Assembly (NCBI RefSeq): GCF_019192965.1
Contig: NZ_JAHTKU010000011.1
Coordinates: 248,001 to 312,000, forward strand
DNA length: 64,000 nt
Reading direction: 5' to 3'
DNA from: Nocardioides daeguensis
GTDB taxonomy: Bacteria; Actinomycetota; Actinomycetes; Propionibacteriales; Nocardioidaceae
The position numbers and the translations under genes are program-made. This document shows positions 18,046-27,510 of the stretch, one piece after another. The notes under the pieces are model-generated. The model made no database searches and was not told where the DNA came from. It saw nothing but the letters and a program-made list of their open reading frames with translations. Positions within the stretch are counted from its first letter, which is position 1. Each line of letters starts with the position of its first letter.

Positions 18046-18357
18046 TTGGCGTACTCCCGCCGCCGCCGGATCCGTCCGGTGGCGATCGACCCTGCGACCG
18101 GACGGCGGATCTCGCCGTGGCCGTTCGTCGGCCTGGTGCTGCTGGTCTCGTCCTTCTTCCTCTACGCCGCGTCGGGGCTGCTCGCGCCGGCCTGGGCGGT
18201 CGTCGTCCTGCTGCTGACCTGGCTGGCGATGTTCGTGCTCTGCTTCGTGTGGTGGACCTCGCACCCGAGGCGCACGGTCGCGCTGGGGATCGTGTCCTTC
18301 GTGTGGTGGTGGGTCGCCGTCACGGCCGGCGGGATCTTCTTGGACTGGACGGCCTGA
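18046..18357 (+). CDS. Small three-helix membrane protein
   Basis: A 103-residue protein with a basic N-terminus and three hydrophobic segments, about residues 26-45, 47-68 and 78-98, rich in Trp and Val. No family is recognised. The start is a TTG, because no ATG or GTG precedes the first helix in frame; the true start is therefore uncertain by a few codons. Its stop is one base before the next ATG. Confidence 0.6.
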   Translation: MAYSRRRRIRPVAIDPATGRRISPWPFVGLVLLVSSFFLYAASGLLAPAWAVVVLLLTWLAMFVLCFVWWTSHPRRTVALGIVSFVWWWVAVTAGGIFLDWTA

Positions 18358-18358
18358 G

Positions 18359-18970
18359 ATGGCCAAGGTGGCCGAGCCGCGGCGTCGGCTGGCGCCGGAG
18401 GTACGGCGGGCGCAGCTGATCGCCGTCGCGGAGGACGTGTTCGTGCAGCACGGCTACCAGGGCACCGCCATCGAGGACATCGCCGCCGCGGCGGGGGTGA
18501 CCCGGACCCTGGTCTACAAGTACTTCGCCGACAAGGACGAGATCTACCTCGAGTGCCTGCGGGCCGCCCGCGACGAGCTCGACCGGGCCATCGTCGCGGC
18601 GGCCGGGGGAGAGGTGGAGATCGGGGCGCAGCTGCGCGCCGGGTTCACGGCCTACTACGCGTTCGTCCGCGACCGCGGTACGACCTGGGGGGTGCTGTTC
18701 GGCGGCGGGGCAGCGGTGGCGGGCAAGGTGGCCGCGTCGGCGGCCGAGCACCGCTACCAGACCGCGGAGGTGATCGCCGGGCTGGTGCGGGCCGCGGCCC
18801 CCCACGTCGCCGAGGACGCCGCGTCGGCGTACGCCCACGCCATCTCGGGCGCCGCCGAGCAGCTCGCCAAGTGGTGGCGGCGCCACCCCGACGTCGAGCT
18901 CGAGGCGATGGTCGAGCGGACCATGGACACCCTGTGGACCGGTCTTCGGACGATCGCCCAGGAAGGTTGA
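18359..18970 (+). CDS. TetR-family regulator
   Basis: A 203-residue TetR-type repressor. The HTH covers about residues 15-62 (RRAQLIAVAEDVFVQHGYQGT, then IEDIAAAAGVTRTLVYKYFADKDEIY). The remaining helices form the ligand domain, ending in a helix with AKWWRRHPDVELEAMVERTMDTLW. It begins one base after the stop of the membrane-protein gene and probably belongs to that operon. It is convergent with the Old Yellow Enzyme gene, three bases away. Target genes cannot be read from the sequence. Confidence 0.85.
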   Translation: MAKVAEPRRRLAPEVRRAQLIAVAEDVFVQHGYQGTAIEDIAAAAGVTRTLVYKYFADKDEIYLECLRAARDELDRAIVAAAGGEVEIGAQLRAGFTAYYAFVRDRGTTWGVLFGGGAAVAGKVAASAAEHRYQTAEVIAGLVRAAAPHVAEDAASAYAHAISGAAEQLAKWWRRHPDVELEAMVERTMDTLWTGLRTIAQEG

Positions 18971-18973
18971 GGG

Positions 18974-20218
18974 TCAGCCCCGCTTCGCCCGGAACGCCCC
19001 CGGCCCGTTGCGCAGGCCCAGCAAGAGCGCGGCCGCGGCCCAGGAGTGGTCGGGGTCGGGCTCCTTGCCGGCGCCGAGCCGGTGCAGCTGGTCGGTGTGC
19101 CACGACAGGTCGAGGGCGCCGTCGAGCTGCTTGAGGTTCGCGACCTTGCCGAGCACCGGGCGCAGCCCGGCCTTGATGTTCGAGCTGGGCAGCGCGGCCA
19201 GCCCCTCCTGGAGGATCGCGCGCGGCGCCTCCGGCAGCAGGCAGGTGGGTCGGCCGAGGCCGACGACGTCGCAGTCGCCGGACGCGACCGCCGCCTCCAT
19301 GGCCGCCGTCGAGCGGAAGCCGCCGGTCACGGCGATGGGTACGTCGCCCGCGAGGTCGCGCACCGAGGCGGCGTACTCCAGGAAGTAGGCCTCGCGCGCG
19401 GCCGTCGAGGCGGCCATCGTGCCCATCATGGCGGGAGCCTCGTAGGAGCCGCCGCTGATCTCGATCAGGTCGATGCCCTCGGCGACGAGGGCCTCGACGA
19501 CCTCGCGGGACTCGTCCTCGCTGAACCCGCCGCGCTGGAAGTCCGCGGAGTTGAGCTTGATGCCGACGCCGAAGGTCCGCGACGTCGTGGCGCGGATCGC
19601 GCGCAGAACCTCGAGCACGAACCGCCGTCGGCGCTCGGCGTCGCCGCCCCACGCGTCGTCGCGCCGGTTGGTGCGCGGGGAGAGGAACTGAGTGACGAGG
19701 TAGCCGTGCGCGCCGTGGATCTGCACGCCCGCGAAGCCGGCCTGCTCGGCGACCGCGGCGGCCGTGGCGTACCGGTCGACGATCTCGCGGATCTCCGCGT
19801 CCGCCAACGCCCGCGGCCTCGAGGCGCCCGGCACCTTGGCCTGGATCGCGCTCGGCGCGACCGGACGGTGGCGGCCGACGAGGGCGTTGGCCTGCCGGCC
19901 CGGGTGGTTGACCTGCATCCACAGCGGGGTGCCGCCGTCCTGGAAGCCGGATGCCCACGCGCGCAGCCGGTCGAGGTGCCGGTCGTCCTCGATGACCACG
20001 TTGCCGGGCTCGCCGAGGTGGCGGCGGTCGACCATCACGTTGCCGGTCACGACCAGGCCGTAGCTGCCGCCCGCCCAGCGGCTGTAGAGCCGCTCGAGCT
20101 TCGCCGAGGGCCCGCCGTCGCGCTCGCCGAGCGACTCGCTCAGCGCCGACTTCATGAACCGATTGGCCAGCTTCGCTCCGTTGGGCAGGGCGATCGGGGA
20201 GCCGAGGTGGGTGGTCAT
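18974..20218 (-). CDS. NADH:flavin oxidoreductase, Old Yellow Enzyme family
   Basis: A 414-residue FMN-dependent TIM-barrel oxidoreductase. Landmarks are NRFMKSALSE near the N-terminus, WMQVNHPGRQ, the active-site HGAHGYLVTQFLSP with NRR following, and GLGRPTCLLPEAPR near the phosphate-binding end. It should reduce activated C=C bonds or related substrates with NAD(P)H. The ATG at 20218 overlaps the SDR stop by four bases, so the two are translationally coupled and may act in the same pathway. Confidence 0.87.
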   Translation of the reverse strand: MTTHLGSPIALPNGAKLANRFMKSALSESLGERDGGPSAKLERLYSRWAGGSYGLVVTGNVMVDRRHLGEPGNVVIEDDRHLDRLRAWASGFQDGGTPLWMQVNHPGRQANALVGRHRPVAPSAIQAKVPGASRPRALADAEIREIVDRYATAAAVAEQAGFAGVQIHGAHGYLVTQFLSPRTNRRDDAWGGDAERRRRFVLEVLRAIRATTSRTFGVGIKLNSADFQRGGFSEDESREVVEALVAEGIDLIEISGGSYEAPAMMGTMAASTAAREAYFLEYAASVRDLAGDVPIAVTGGFRSTAAMEAAVASGDCDVVGLGRPTCLLPEAPRAILQEGLAALPSSNIKAGLRPVLGKVANLKQLDGALDLSWHTDQLHRLGAGKEPDPDHSWAAAALLLGLRNGPGAFRAKRG

Positions 20219-21075
20219 GCGGAGACCTTCTTCCGGGATGCCGGAGCAGCGAGGGAGGTGGTGAGGCGGCGGGAGACGGCCGCGAACGGGCGCTGGTACG
20301 ACGCCCCGAGGACCCGCACGAGCAGGTCGACCGCGACGGCGTCGGCGCCGATCAGCACCTTGGGCCGGCCGCGCCGCACGCCGCGCAGGATGGTGCGCGC
20401 GGCGGCCTCGGGCGTCGTTCGGGTGAGCTTCTCGTTGAAGACCCGCGCGATGCCGGCGGTGTCGGCGGCGTTGCTCGCGGTGGCGTTGTTGACGATGTTC
20501 GTCTTGATCCCGCCGGGGTGGACGCAGGTGACGCCGACCGGCTGGCCGGAGATGAGCAGCTCCTGGCGCAGTGCCTCGGTGAACCCGCGCACCGCGAACT
20601 TGGCCGCGTTGTAGGAGCTCTGGGTCGGGACGCCGAACAGGCCGAAGATGCTCGATACGTTGACGACGTGGCCCTCGCCCGACGCCGCGAGATGGGGGAG
20701 GAACGCCTTGGTGCCGTGCACGACGCCCCAGAAGTCGACGTCGAGGACCTTCTCGATGTCCTCGTACGGGCTCTCCTCGACCGTGCCGAAGATGGTGATA
20801 CCGGCGTTGTTGACGACCAGGTGGACCGCGCCGAAGTGGGCGGCGACCGCGTCGGCCCACGCGTGCACGGCGGCGCGGTCGCGGACGTCGAGGACCGTGC
20901 TGTGCGGCTTCGCGCCCTGGTCCCTCAGCATCAGTGCGGTCTCGGCGAGGCCGTCGGCGTCCCAGTCGCTGATCGCGACGCGGGCGCCCTCGGCGACGAG
21001 CTGGAGGGCGAGCGCGCGGCCGATGCCGGACCCTGCGCCGGTGATCGCGGCGACCTTGGCCTGGAAGTCCTTCAT
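20215..21075 (-). CDS. Short-chain dehydrogenase/reductase
   Basis: A 286-residue classical SDR. The NAD(P)-binding motif is TGAGSGIGRA near residues 12-21, NNAG follows at about residue 90, the catalytic Ser is in VNVSSIFG and the YxxxK pair is in SSYNAAKFAV. It oxidises or reduces a hydroxyl/carbonyl substrate that cannot be named. A minus-strand promoter (21083-21112) places transcription start at the ATG, so the mRNA is probably leaderless. It leads the two-gene operon with the OYE protein and is divergent from a TetR gene. Confidence 0.88.
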   Translation of the reverse strand: MKDFQAKVAAITGAGSGIGRALALQLVAEGARVAISDWDADGLAETALMLRDQGAKPHSTVLDVRDRAAVHAWADAVAAHFGAVHLVVNNAGITIFGTVEESPYEDIEKVLDVDFWGVVHGTKAFLPHLAASGEGHVVNVSSIFGLFGVPTQSSYNAAKFAVRGFTEALRQELLISGQPVGVTCVHPGGIKTNIVNNATASNAADTAGIARVFNEKLTRTTPEAAARTILRGVRRGRPKVLIGADAVAVDLLVRVLGASYQRPFAAVSRRLTTSLAAPASRKKVSA

Positions 21076-21082
21076 GGCCGGG

Positions 21083-21112
21083 AACCTAGTTCCCAGTCAG
21101 GTGACTTGACAA
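21083..21112 (-). promoter_or_regulatory. Promoter of the SDR-OYE operon
   Basis: On the minus strand TTGTCA (21112-21107) and TAGGTT (21088-21083) are 18 bases apart; the -10 ends seven bases before the ATG at 21075. The inverted repeat at 21095-21123 covers the -35. Confidence 0.5.
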
Positions 21113-21123
21113 GTCATCTGACT
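21095..21123. promoter_or_regulatory. TetR operator between SDR and TetR genes
   Basis: Arms AGTCAGGTGACTTG and CAAGTCATCTGACT flank a single central A and match at 13 of 14 positions. The site contains a rightward TTGACA at 21106-21111 and covers the leftward -35, so binding would repress both directions. Confidence 0.7.
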
Positions 21124-21158
21124 TGCAAAGGTTGCGAGACGTGCGCCACGATCGGCCC

Positions 21159-21788
21159 ATGGCAGCGGCGGCGAAGGTGACAGCGGGGCGACGACGGCAG
21201 GTCGAGCGCCGCGCCGCGACCACCGAACGCCTCCTCGACGCGACCATCGAGTGCCTCGCCGAGGACGGGTACGTCGCCACGACCACGCGCCGCGTCGCCG
21301 AGCGCGCCGGCGTCAGCCAGGGCGCCCAGCAGCACTACTTCCCGACCAAGGCCGCCCTCGTCGACGCCGCGATGCTCCGCCTCGTCGACCAGCTCCTCGC
21401 CGACGCCGCCACCCGCGGCCTCGACGTCGGCACGGAGCAGGAGCGGGCCGGCGCGCTGCTCGACCTGATCTGGGAGATCCACCACCTCCCGGTCACGCCG
21501 GCGGTCCTCGAGCTGTTCAACGTCGCGCGCACCGAACCGGCCCTGGCGGCGCGGGTCGCCGAGATCGTGTGCAGCGGCATGAGCGAGATCCAGGGGATCG
21601 CCGCGGCCCTGCTGCCGTCGTACGCCGGGCGCGAGGGGTTCGCCGAGCTCATCCAGATCGCGATGGCCACCGTCCGCGGCACGGTCGTGGTCGCCAACAT
21701 CCCCGGCGCCACCGACGCGTACCCGGGCTGGCCGGTCCTGCGCGCCCACCTCCTCGCGAGCCTCGAGCGGCTCGGCCCGCCCGCATGA
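21159..21788 (+). CDS. TetR-family regulator of the SDR-OYE pair
   Basis: A 209-residue TetR-type protein with a Lys/Arg-rich N-terminus. Its HTH spans about residues 18-62 (TTERLLDATIECLAEDGY, then TTTRRVAERAGVSQGAQQHYFPTKAALV). A helical ligand domain follows. The ATG at 21159 is preferred to an upstream in-frame start that would lie inside the operator. Divergence from the SDR gene and the inverted repeat between them make autoregulated repression of the SDR-OYE operon likely. Confidence 0.87.
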   Translation: MAAAAKVTAGRRRQVERRAATTERLLDATIECLAEDGYVATTTRRVAERAGVSQGAQQHYFPTKAALVDAAMLRLVDQLLADAATRGLDVGTEQERAGALLDLIWEIHHLPVTPAVLELFNVARTEPALAARVAEIVCSGMSEIQGIAAALLPSYAGREGFAELIQIAMATVRGTVVVANIPGATDAYPGWPVLRAHLLASLERLGPPA

Positions 21789-21840
21789 CCTTCGAGAACG
21801 GCGCCGCCGCGGTCGCGCTGGGGTGCGGCAGGATGTCCCC

Positions 21841-22407
21841 ATGGCCATCCACATCACCGACGACGCCGCCGCTGACGAGCTCCTGACGGACAACCCGTTC
21901 GCGCTGCTGGTGGGGATGATGCTCGACCAGCAGTACCCGATGGAGCACGCCTTCCTGGGTCCGCAGAAGGTGGTCGGCCGGTTCGGCAGCTTCGACCCGG
22001 CGGCCATCGCGGCCGCCGACCCGGAGGAGTTCGCGGCGCTGTGCTCGACCACCCCGGCGATCCACCGGTTCCCGGGCTCGATGGCGGCGCGACTGCAGGA
22101 GCTGGCCCGCATCGTCGTCGAGCAGTACGACGGCGACGCCTCGCGGCTGTGGACGGAGGCGGCTGACGGGAAGGACCTGCTCAAGCGGATCCAGGCGCTG
22201 CCGGGCTTCGGGGCGCAGAAGGCCAAGATCTTCACCGCGCTGGTGGCCAAGCAGCTCGGCGTACGCCCCGCCGGGTGGGAGAAGGCGGCGGGCGACTACG
22301 CGCTCGACGGCTTCCGGTCCGTCGCCGACGTGGTCGACCCGGTGTCGCTGCAGAAGGTGCGCGACTACAAGAAGGCGGCCAAGGCCGCCGCCAAGGTGAA
22401 GGCATAG
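21841..22407 (+). CDS. HhH-GPD-type base-excision repair protein
   Basis: A 188-residue all-helical protein. It contains a helix-hairpin-helix (ALPGFGAQKAKIFTALVAKQLGV, about residues 120-142) and an N-terminal FALLVGMMLDQQ segment, as in the small actinobacterial HhH-GPD proteins annotated as DNA glycosylase-like. There is no C-terminal FeS cysteine cluster, so it is not an Nth/MutY enzyme. The tail is Lys/Ala-rich and may contact DNA. The ATG at 21841 starts the domain directly. Substrate lesion is unknown. Confidence 0.78.
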   Translation: MAIHITDDAAADELLTDNPFALLVGMMLDQQYPMEHAFLGPQKVVGRFGSFDPAAIAAADPEEFAALCSTTPAIHRFPGSMAARLQELARIVVEQYDGDASRLWTEAADGKDLLKRIQALPGFGAQKAKIFTALVAKQLGVRPAGWEKAAGDYALDGFRSVADVVDPVSLQKVRDYKKAAKAAAKVKA

Positions 22408-22504
22408 CCGCCGACGACCGGCCCGGCGACCGGGCGATGACGACCCGATGACGCCCCGGTGACCGAGGGGTTGGGGGATCCGTGGCAGAATGACCACAGC
22501 GGTC

Positions 22505-22537
22505 TTGACGCCTCCGGTCTTTGCCGCGCCCTAGAAT
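22505..22537 (+). promoter_or_regulatory. Possible sigA promoter
   Basis: A good -10, TAGAAT (22532-22537), lies 21 bases after TTGACG (22505-22510). The spacing is longer than the usual 17, so the -35 assignment is doubtful. Confidence 0.3.
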
Positions 22538-22558
22538 CGTCAGCATCGAGAGGTGTTC

Positions 22559-24067
<1,509 letters not shown>

Positions 24068-24101
24068 GCCTCGACCGAGCCTCGACCGAGCACAGCTGAT
24101 C

Positions 24102-24132
24102 GGCCCCGCCGGGTTCCCGGCGGGGCCTTTCT
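24102..24132 (+). terminator. Rho-independent terminator of sigA
   Basis: A perfect 12-pair GC stem (GGCCCCGCCGGG with its complement) and a two-base loop are followed by TTTCT. It lies 35 bases after the sigA stop. Confidence 0.85.
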
Positions 24133-24169
24133 GCTCCTCCGGCCACGCTGTCCGGTCGACGGCCCCGAA

Positions 24170-24204
24170 AACGCACGAGGCCCCGAGCGGGTGCTCGGGG
24201 CCTC
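24170..24204 (-). terminator. Rho-independent terminator of the zinc-ribbon gene
   Basis: On the minus strand the 12-pair stem GAGGCCCCGAGC/GCTCGGGGCCTC with a four-base loop (24177-24204) is followed by GTGCGTTTTCGG. It serves the leftward gene ending at 24219. Confidence 0.75.
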
Positions 24205-24218
24205 GGCTCGGGACCGCG

Positions 24219-24440
24219 TCAGTCGGCGGCCGGCGTCGGCTTGGTGGTGAGCTTGTGGGTCTCGTCGTGGAAGCGGACGGCGATGTCCTTGAGCGCGTCG
24301 CCGTGCTCACGGGCGTGGTGGGCGCAGAACAGGAGCTCCCCGCCGGAGGTGAGCTCTACGCGGAGGTAGGCCTGGGCACCACAACGGTCGCAGCGGTCCT
24401 CCGCGGTCAGCGTGGCGCTGGGAGCAACAGCAGTTGTCAT
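24219..24440 (-). CDS. Small zinc-ribbon-like actinobacterial protein (DUF7455 type)
   Basis: A 73-residue protein with CDRCGAQAYLRVEL, then LLFCAHHAREH. The C-x2-C and C-x2-H pairs would bind one zinc ion. The pattern DRCDRCGAQAYVRV...GGELLFCAHH is widespread next to sigA in actinobacteria and is listed as DUF7455; function unknown. The ATG at 24440 is preferred because GAGAGAGG precedes it; upstream in-frame starts add a low-complexity extension. It is convergent with sigA and has its own terminator. Confidence 0.8.
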   Translation of the reverse strand: MTTAVAPSATLTAEDRCDRCGAQAYLRVELTSGGELLFCAHHAREHGDALKDIAVRFHDETHKLTTKPTPAAD

Positions 24441-24721
24441 CTCGGGCCTCTCTCTCATGCGATCACCACCCTCATCGGGTGTCGTCCGGATCAACGTAGC
24501 GACTGGAACAAAGATTCCCGTCGCCGTGTGTTCCATTCCACTTCTGCATTCCCTGTCATCCAACCACCCGATGGGGGAAGCTTCTGTGATTTTCCACCGC
24601 CCGAAACAAGCTTGTGACCATCCGATCGGCCGGACCGCCTGACCCGTCCGGGTCCTGCCTGTCCTCCTCTCGCTCCGAGCCGTGTCCCTGTGCGGGCTCC
24701 CGGCGTGTCGAAGGTAGATTC
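24441..24721. other. Divergent intergenic region upstream of topoisomerase subunit B gene
   Basis: About 280 bases between divergent genes, visibly less GC-rich than its flanks. It must hold promoters for both directions, but I could not assign them securely. A ten-base palindrome ACAAGCTTGT lies at 24606-24615. No open frame here resembles a protein. Confidence 0.5.
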
Positions 24722-26836
24722 GTGCCCTCAGAAGTACCCGTGATCCACCGTGAGGAGCCGGTCATCGCCGACAACACCTACAACGCCGCCCACCTCCTGG
24801 TCCTCGAGGGCCTCGAAGCCGTGCGGAAGCGTCCCGGGATGTACATCGGCTCCACCGACACCCGGGGGCTGATGCACTGTCTCTGGGAGATCATCGACAA
24901 CGGCGTCGACGAGGCCCTCGGTGGCTTCGCCCGCCGGGTCGAGGTGATCCTCCACGCGGACGACTCGGTCGAGGTCTACGACGACGGCCGCGGCATCCCG
25001 ACCGACAAGGAGCCCAAGACCGGGCTCCCCGGCGTCGAGGTCGTGGCGACCAAGCTGCACGCCGGCGGCAAGTTCGGTGGGGGCTCCTACGTCGCCACCG
25101 GCGGTCTGCACGGCGTCGGCCTGTCCGTCGTCAACGCGCTGTCGAGCCGGATGGACATCGATGTCGACCGCTCGCCGGCCAGCCAGGGCATCAGCTTCCA
25201 GCGCGGCGTGCCCGGCGTCTTCGACGGCGAGGGCCCCACGGCGGCCTTCACCCCCCGGTCCGGCCTGACCCGCAAGGGCGGTCGGGTCGCGAAGGGCAGG
25301 TCCGGGACCCGGATCCGGTTCTGGCCGGACCGTCAGATCTTCACCAAGGACGCCGACTTCGTCCTCGACGGGCTGATCGGGCGCGCCCGGCAGACGTCGT
25401 TCATCGTGCCCGGCCTCGAGCTGGTCATCAGCGACCAGCGGGCCGCCGACAAGGCGGAGTGGACCGAGGAGAAGTTCCGCCACGACGGCGGCATCGGCGA
25501 GTTCTGCGACTACCTCGCCACCGGAGAGCCGGTCACCGAGGTGCTGCGGCTGCAGGGCAGCGACGTGTTCACCGAGACCGTCCCGCTGCTCGACGACAAG
25601 GGCCACATGACCCCGCAGGACGTCGAGCGCGAGCTCACCGTCGACGTCGCGGTGCGCTGGGGCACCGGCTACGAGTCCGAGCTGCGCTCCTTCGTCAACG
25701 TGATCGCCACCCCCAAGGGCGGCACCCACGTGTCCGGCTTCGAGAGCGCCCTGACCAAGACGTTCAACGACGCCATGCGTGCCTCGAAGGCGCTCAAGGT
25801 CAACGACGACGACGTAATCAAGGACGACATCCTCGAGGGCATGACGGCCGTCGTCACGGTGCGCCTCGCGGAGCCCCAGTTCGAGGGCCAGACCAAGGAG
25901 ATCCTCGGGACGCCGGCCGCGCGGACCGTCGTACGCAAGGTCGTGGCCAAGGAGCTCAAGGAGTTCCTGACCTCCACCAAGCGGGCCGAGAAGGCGCAGG
26001 CCAAGCTCCTGATGGAGAAGGTGGTCGCGGCGTCCAAGACCCGGATCGCGGCCCGCCAGCACAAGGAGACCCAGCGCCGGAAGAACGCGCTGGAGTCCTC
26101 GACGCTGCCCGCCAAGCTCGCCGACTGCCGCTCCGGCGACAACGAGCGCACCGAGCTGTTCATCGTCGAGGGTGACTCCGCGCTCGGCACCGCCAAGCTC
26201 GCCCGCAACGCCGAGTTCCAGGCGCTGCTCCCGATCCGGGGCAAGATCCTCAACGTCCAGAAGGCGTCCGTGGGCGACATGCTCAAGAACGCCGAGTGCG
26301 CCTCGATCATCCAGGTCGTCGGCGCCGGGTCCGGACGCACCTTCGACCTCGACGCCCGCCGCTACGGCCGGATCATCTTCATGGCCGACGCCGACTCCGA
26401 CGGCGCCCACATCCGCACCCTGCTCGCGACGCTGTTCTTCAAGTACATGCCCGACCTGGTCAAGGCCGGTCGCGTCTACTCCGCCGTCCCGCCCCTGCAC
26501 CGGATCGAGATCTCGAACCCGAGGAAGGGCCAGGAGAAGTACGTCTACACCTACTCCGACGACGAGCTGCAGCGAAAGCTCGCCGAGCTCAAGAAGAAGA
26601 ACGTGCGCTGGAAGGACCCGGTCCAGCGCTACAAGGGCCTCGGCGAGATGGACGCCGACCAGCTGGCCGAGACCACGATGGACCCGCGCCGTCGTACCCT
26701 GCGCCGGCTGACGGTCGACGAGCTCGAGGTGGCCTCCGAGGTCTTCGAGCTGCTCATGGGCAGCGACGTCGCGCCGCGCAAGGAGTTCATCATCCAGGGC
26801 GCCTACGAGGTCGACATGGAGACGCTCGACGCGTGA
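24722..26836 (+). CDS. parE: Type IIA topoisomerase subunit B (topoisomerase IV/second gyrase, ParE-like)
   Basis: A 704-residue ATPase subunit. The GHKL ATPase motifs are EIIDNGVDEA, DDGRGIP and GLHGVGLSVVNALS. The TOPRIM part has IVEGDSALGTAKLARN and MADADSDGAHIRTLL, and the C-terminus ends in the RYKGLGEMDADQL and FEL-type tail. It partners the A subunit encoded at 36570-39098. This pair, near sigA and separate from the usual gyrBA locus, is known in Streptomyces as topoisomerase IV; naming here follows that layout. The GTG at 24722 is chosen because GAAGG lies seven bases upstream; the frame is open further upstream without support. Confidence 0.88.
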   Translation: MPSEVPVIHREEPVIADNTYNAAHLLVLEGLEAVRKRPGMYIGSTDTRGLMHCLWEIIDNGVDEALGGFARRVEVILHADDSVEVYDDGRGIPTDKEPKTGLPGVEVVATKLHAGGKFGGGSYVATGGLHGVGLSVVNALSSRMDIDVDRSPASQGISFQRGVPGVFDGEGPTAAFTPRSGLTRKGGRVAKGRSGTRIRFWPDRQIFTKDADFVLDGLIGRARQTSFIVPGLELVISDQRAADKAEWTEEKFRHDGGIGEFCDYLATGEPVTEVLRLQGSDVFTETVPLLDDKGHMTPQDVERELTVDVAVRWGTGYESELRSFVNVIATPKGGTHVSGFESALTKTFNDAMRASKALKVNDDDVIKDDILEGMTAVVTVRLAEPQFEGQTKEILGTPAARTVVRKVVAKELKEFLTSTKRAEKAQAKLLMEKVVAASKTRIAARQHKETQRRKNALESSTLPAKLADCRSGDNERTELFIVEGDSALGTAKLARNAEFQALLPIRGKILNVQKASVGDMLKNAECASIIQVVGAGSGRTFDLDARRYGRIIFMADADSDGAHIRTLLATLFFKYMPDLVKAGRVYSAVPPLHRIEISNPRKGQEKYVYTYSDDELQRKLAELKKKNVRWKDPVQRYKGLGEMDADQLAETTMDPRRRTLRRLTVDELEVASEVFELLMGSDVAPRKEFIIQGAYEVDMETLDA

Positions 26837-27510
26837 TCCTCGACGACCCGGTCGGTGCGTCCCTGCGGGGAGCCCACGCAGGCTTCGCCGTGGGCGCCGG
26901 TCGCGTGCTGCGGTACGACGCCGGCGTCGCCTCGTTCGCGGCGGTCCCGGCCGACCCGACGCCGGCCGACTGGGCGGACCTGGCCGCGATGCTGGGGCCG
27001 GGCGGGTTCGCGGACCTGTTCAGCTCGCCGGCGACGCCGCCGGCCGACTGGGCGCCGGTGTTCACGCTGCCGGGGTTGCAGCTGGTGGCAGGCTCTGCGG
27101 TCGCTGTTGCGGACAGGGGAGTCGAGGTCGTCGAGCTCGGGGCGGGCGACGTGCCGGACATGCTCGCGCTCGTCGAGCAGTCCCGGCCCGGCCCGTTCTG
27201 GCCGCGGACGCACGAGATGGGCACCTACCTCGGGATCCGTGAGGGCGGCGTCCTCGTCGCCATGGCCGGCGAACGGCTCCGGCCGCCGGGGTGGAGCGAG
27301 ATCAGCGCGGTGACGACCGCGCCTCAGGCGCGCGGGCGCGGGCTCGCGGGCCTGCTCGTGACCGAGGTGGCCGGGCGGGTCCGGGCCCGCGGCGAGGAGG
27401 CGTTCCTCCACGTCGCGGCCGACAACGGGCCCGCGATCGGTCTCTACGAGGCGCTCGGGTTCGAGGTCCGGCGCGAGGTCACCTTCCGCGGCTTCCGCGT
27501 ACCGGGCTGA
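26833..27510 (+). CDS. GNAT-family N-acetyltransferase
   Basis: A 225-residue protein. The C-terminal half is a GNAT domain: ISAVTTAPQARGRGLAGLLVTEV holds the acetyl-CoA-binding Q/RxxGxG/A loop and AADNGPAIGLYEALGFEVRRE is the usual ending. The N-terminal 100 residues are less conserved and may be a degenerate GNAT half, as in FR47-like proteins. The GTG start overlaps the topoisomerase stop by four bases (GTGA). Its 3' end overlaps the convergent LysR gene by 32 bases. Substrate unknown. Confidence 0.82.
   Translation: MILDDPVGASLRGAHAGFAVGAGRVLRYDAGVASFAAVPADPTPADWADLAAMLGPGGFADLFSSPATPPADWAPVFTLPGLQLVAGSAVAVADRGVEVVELGAGDVPDMLALVEQSRPGPFWPRTHEMGTYLGIREGGVLVAMAGERLRPPGWSEISAVTTAPQARGRGLAGLLVTEVAGRVRARGEEAFLHVAADNGPAIGLYEALGFEVRREVTFRGFRVPG

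Noticed and set aside
24606-24615. Ten-base palindrome ACAAGCTTGT upstream of the topoisomerase B gene as an operator
   Set aside because: A single short palindrome without partner, repeat or promoter alignment is not enough support.
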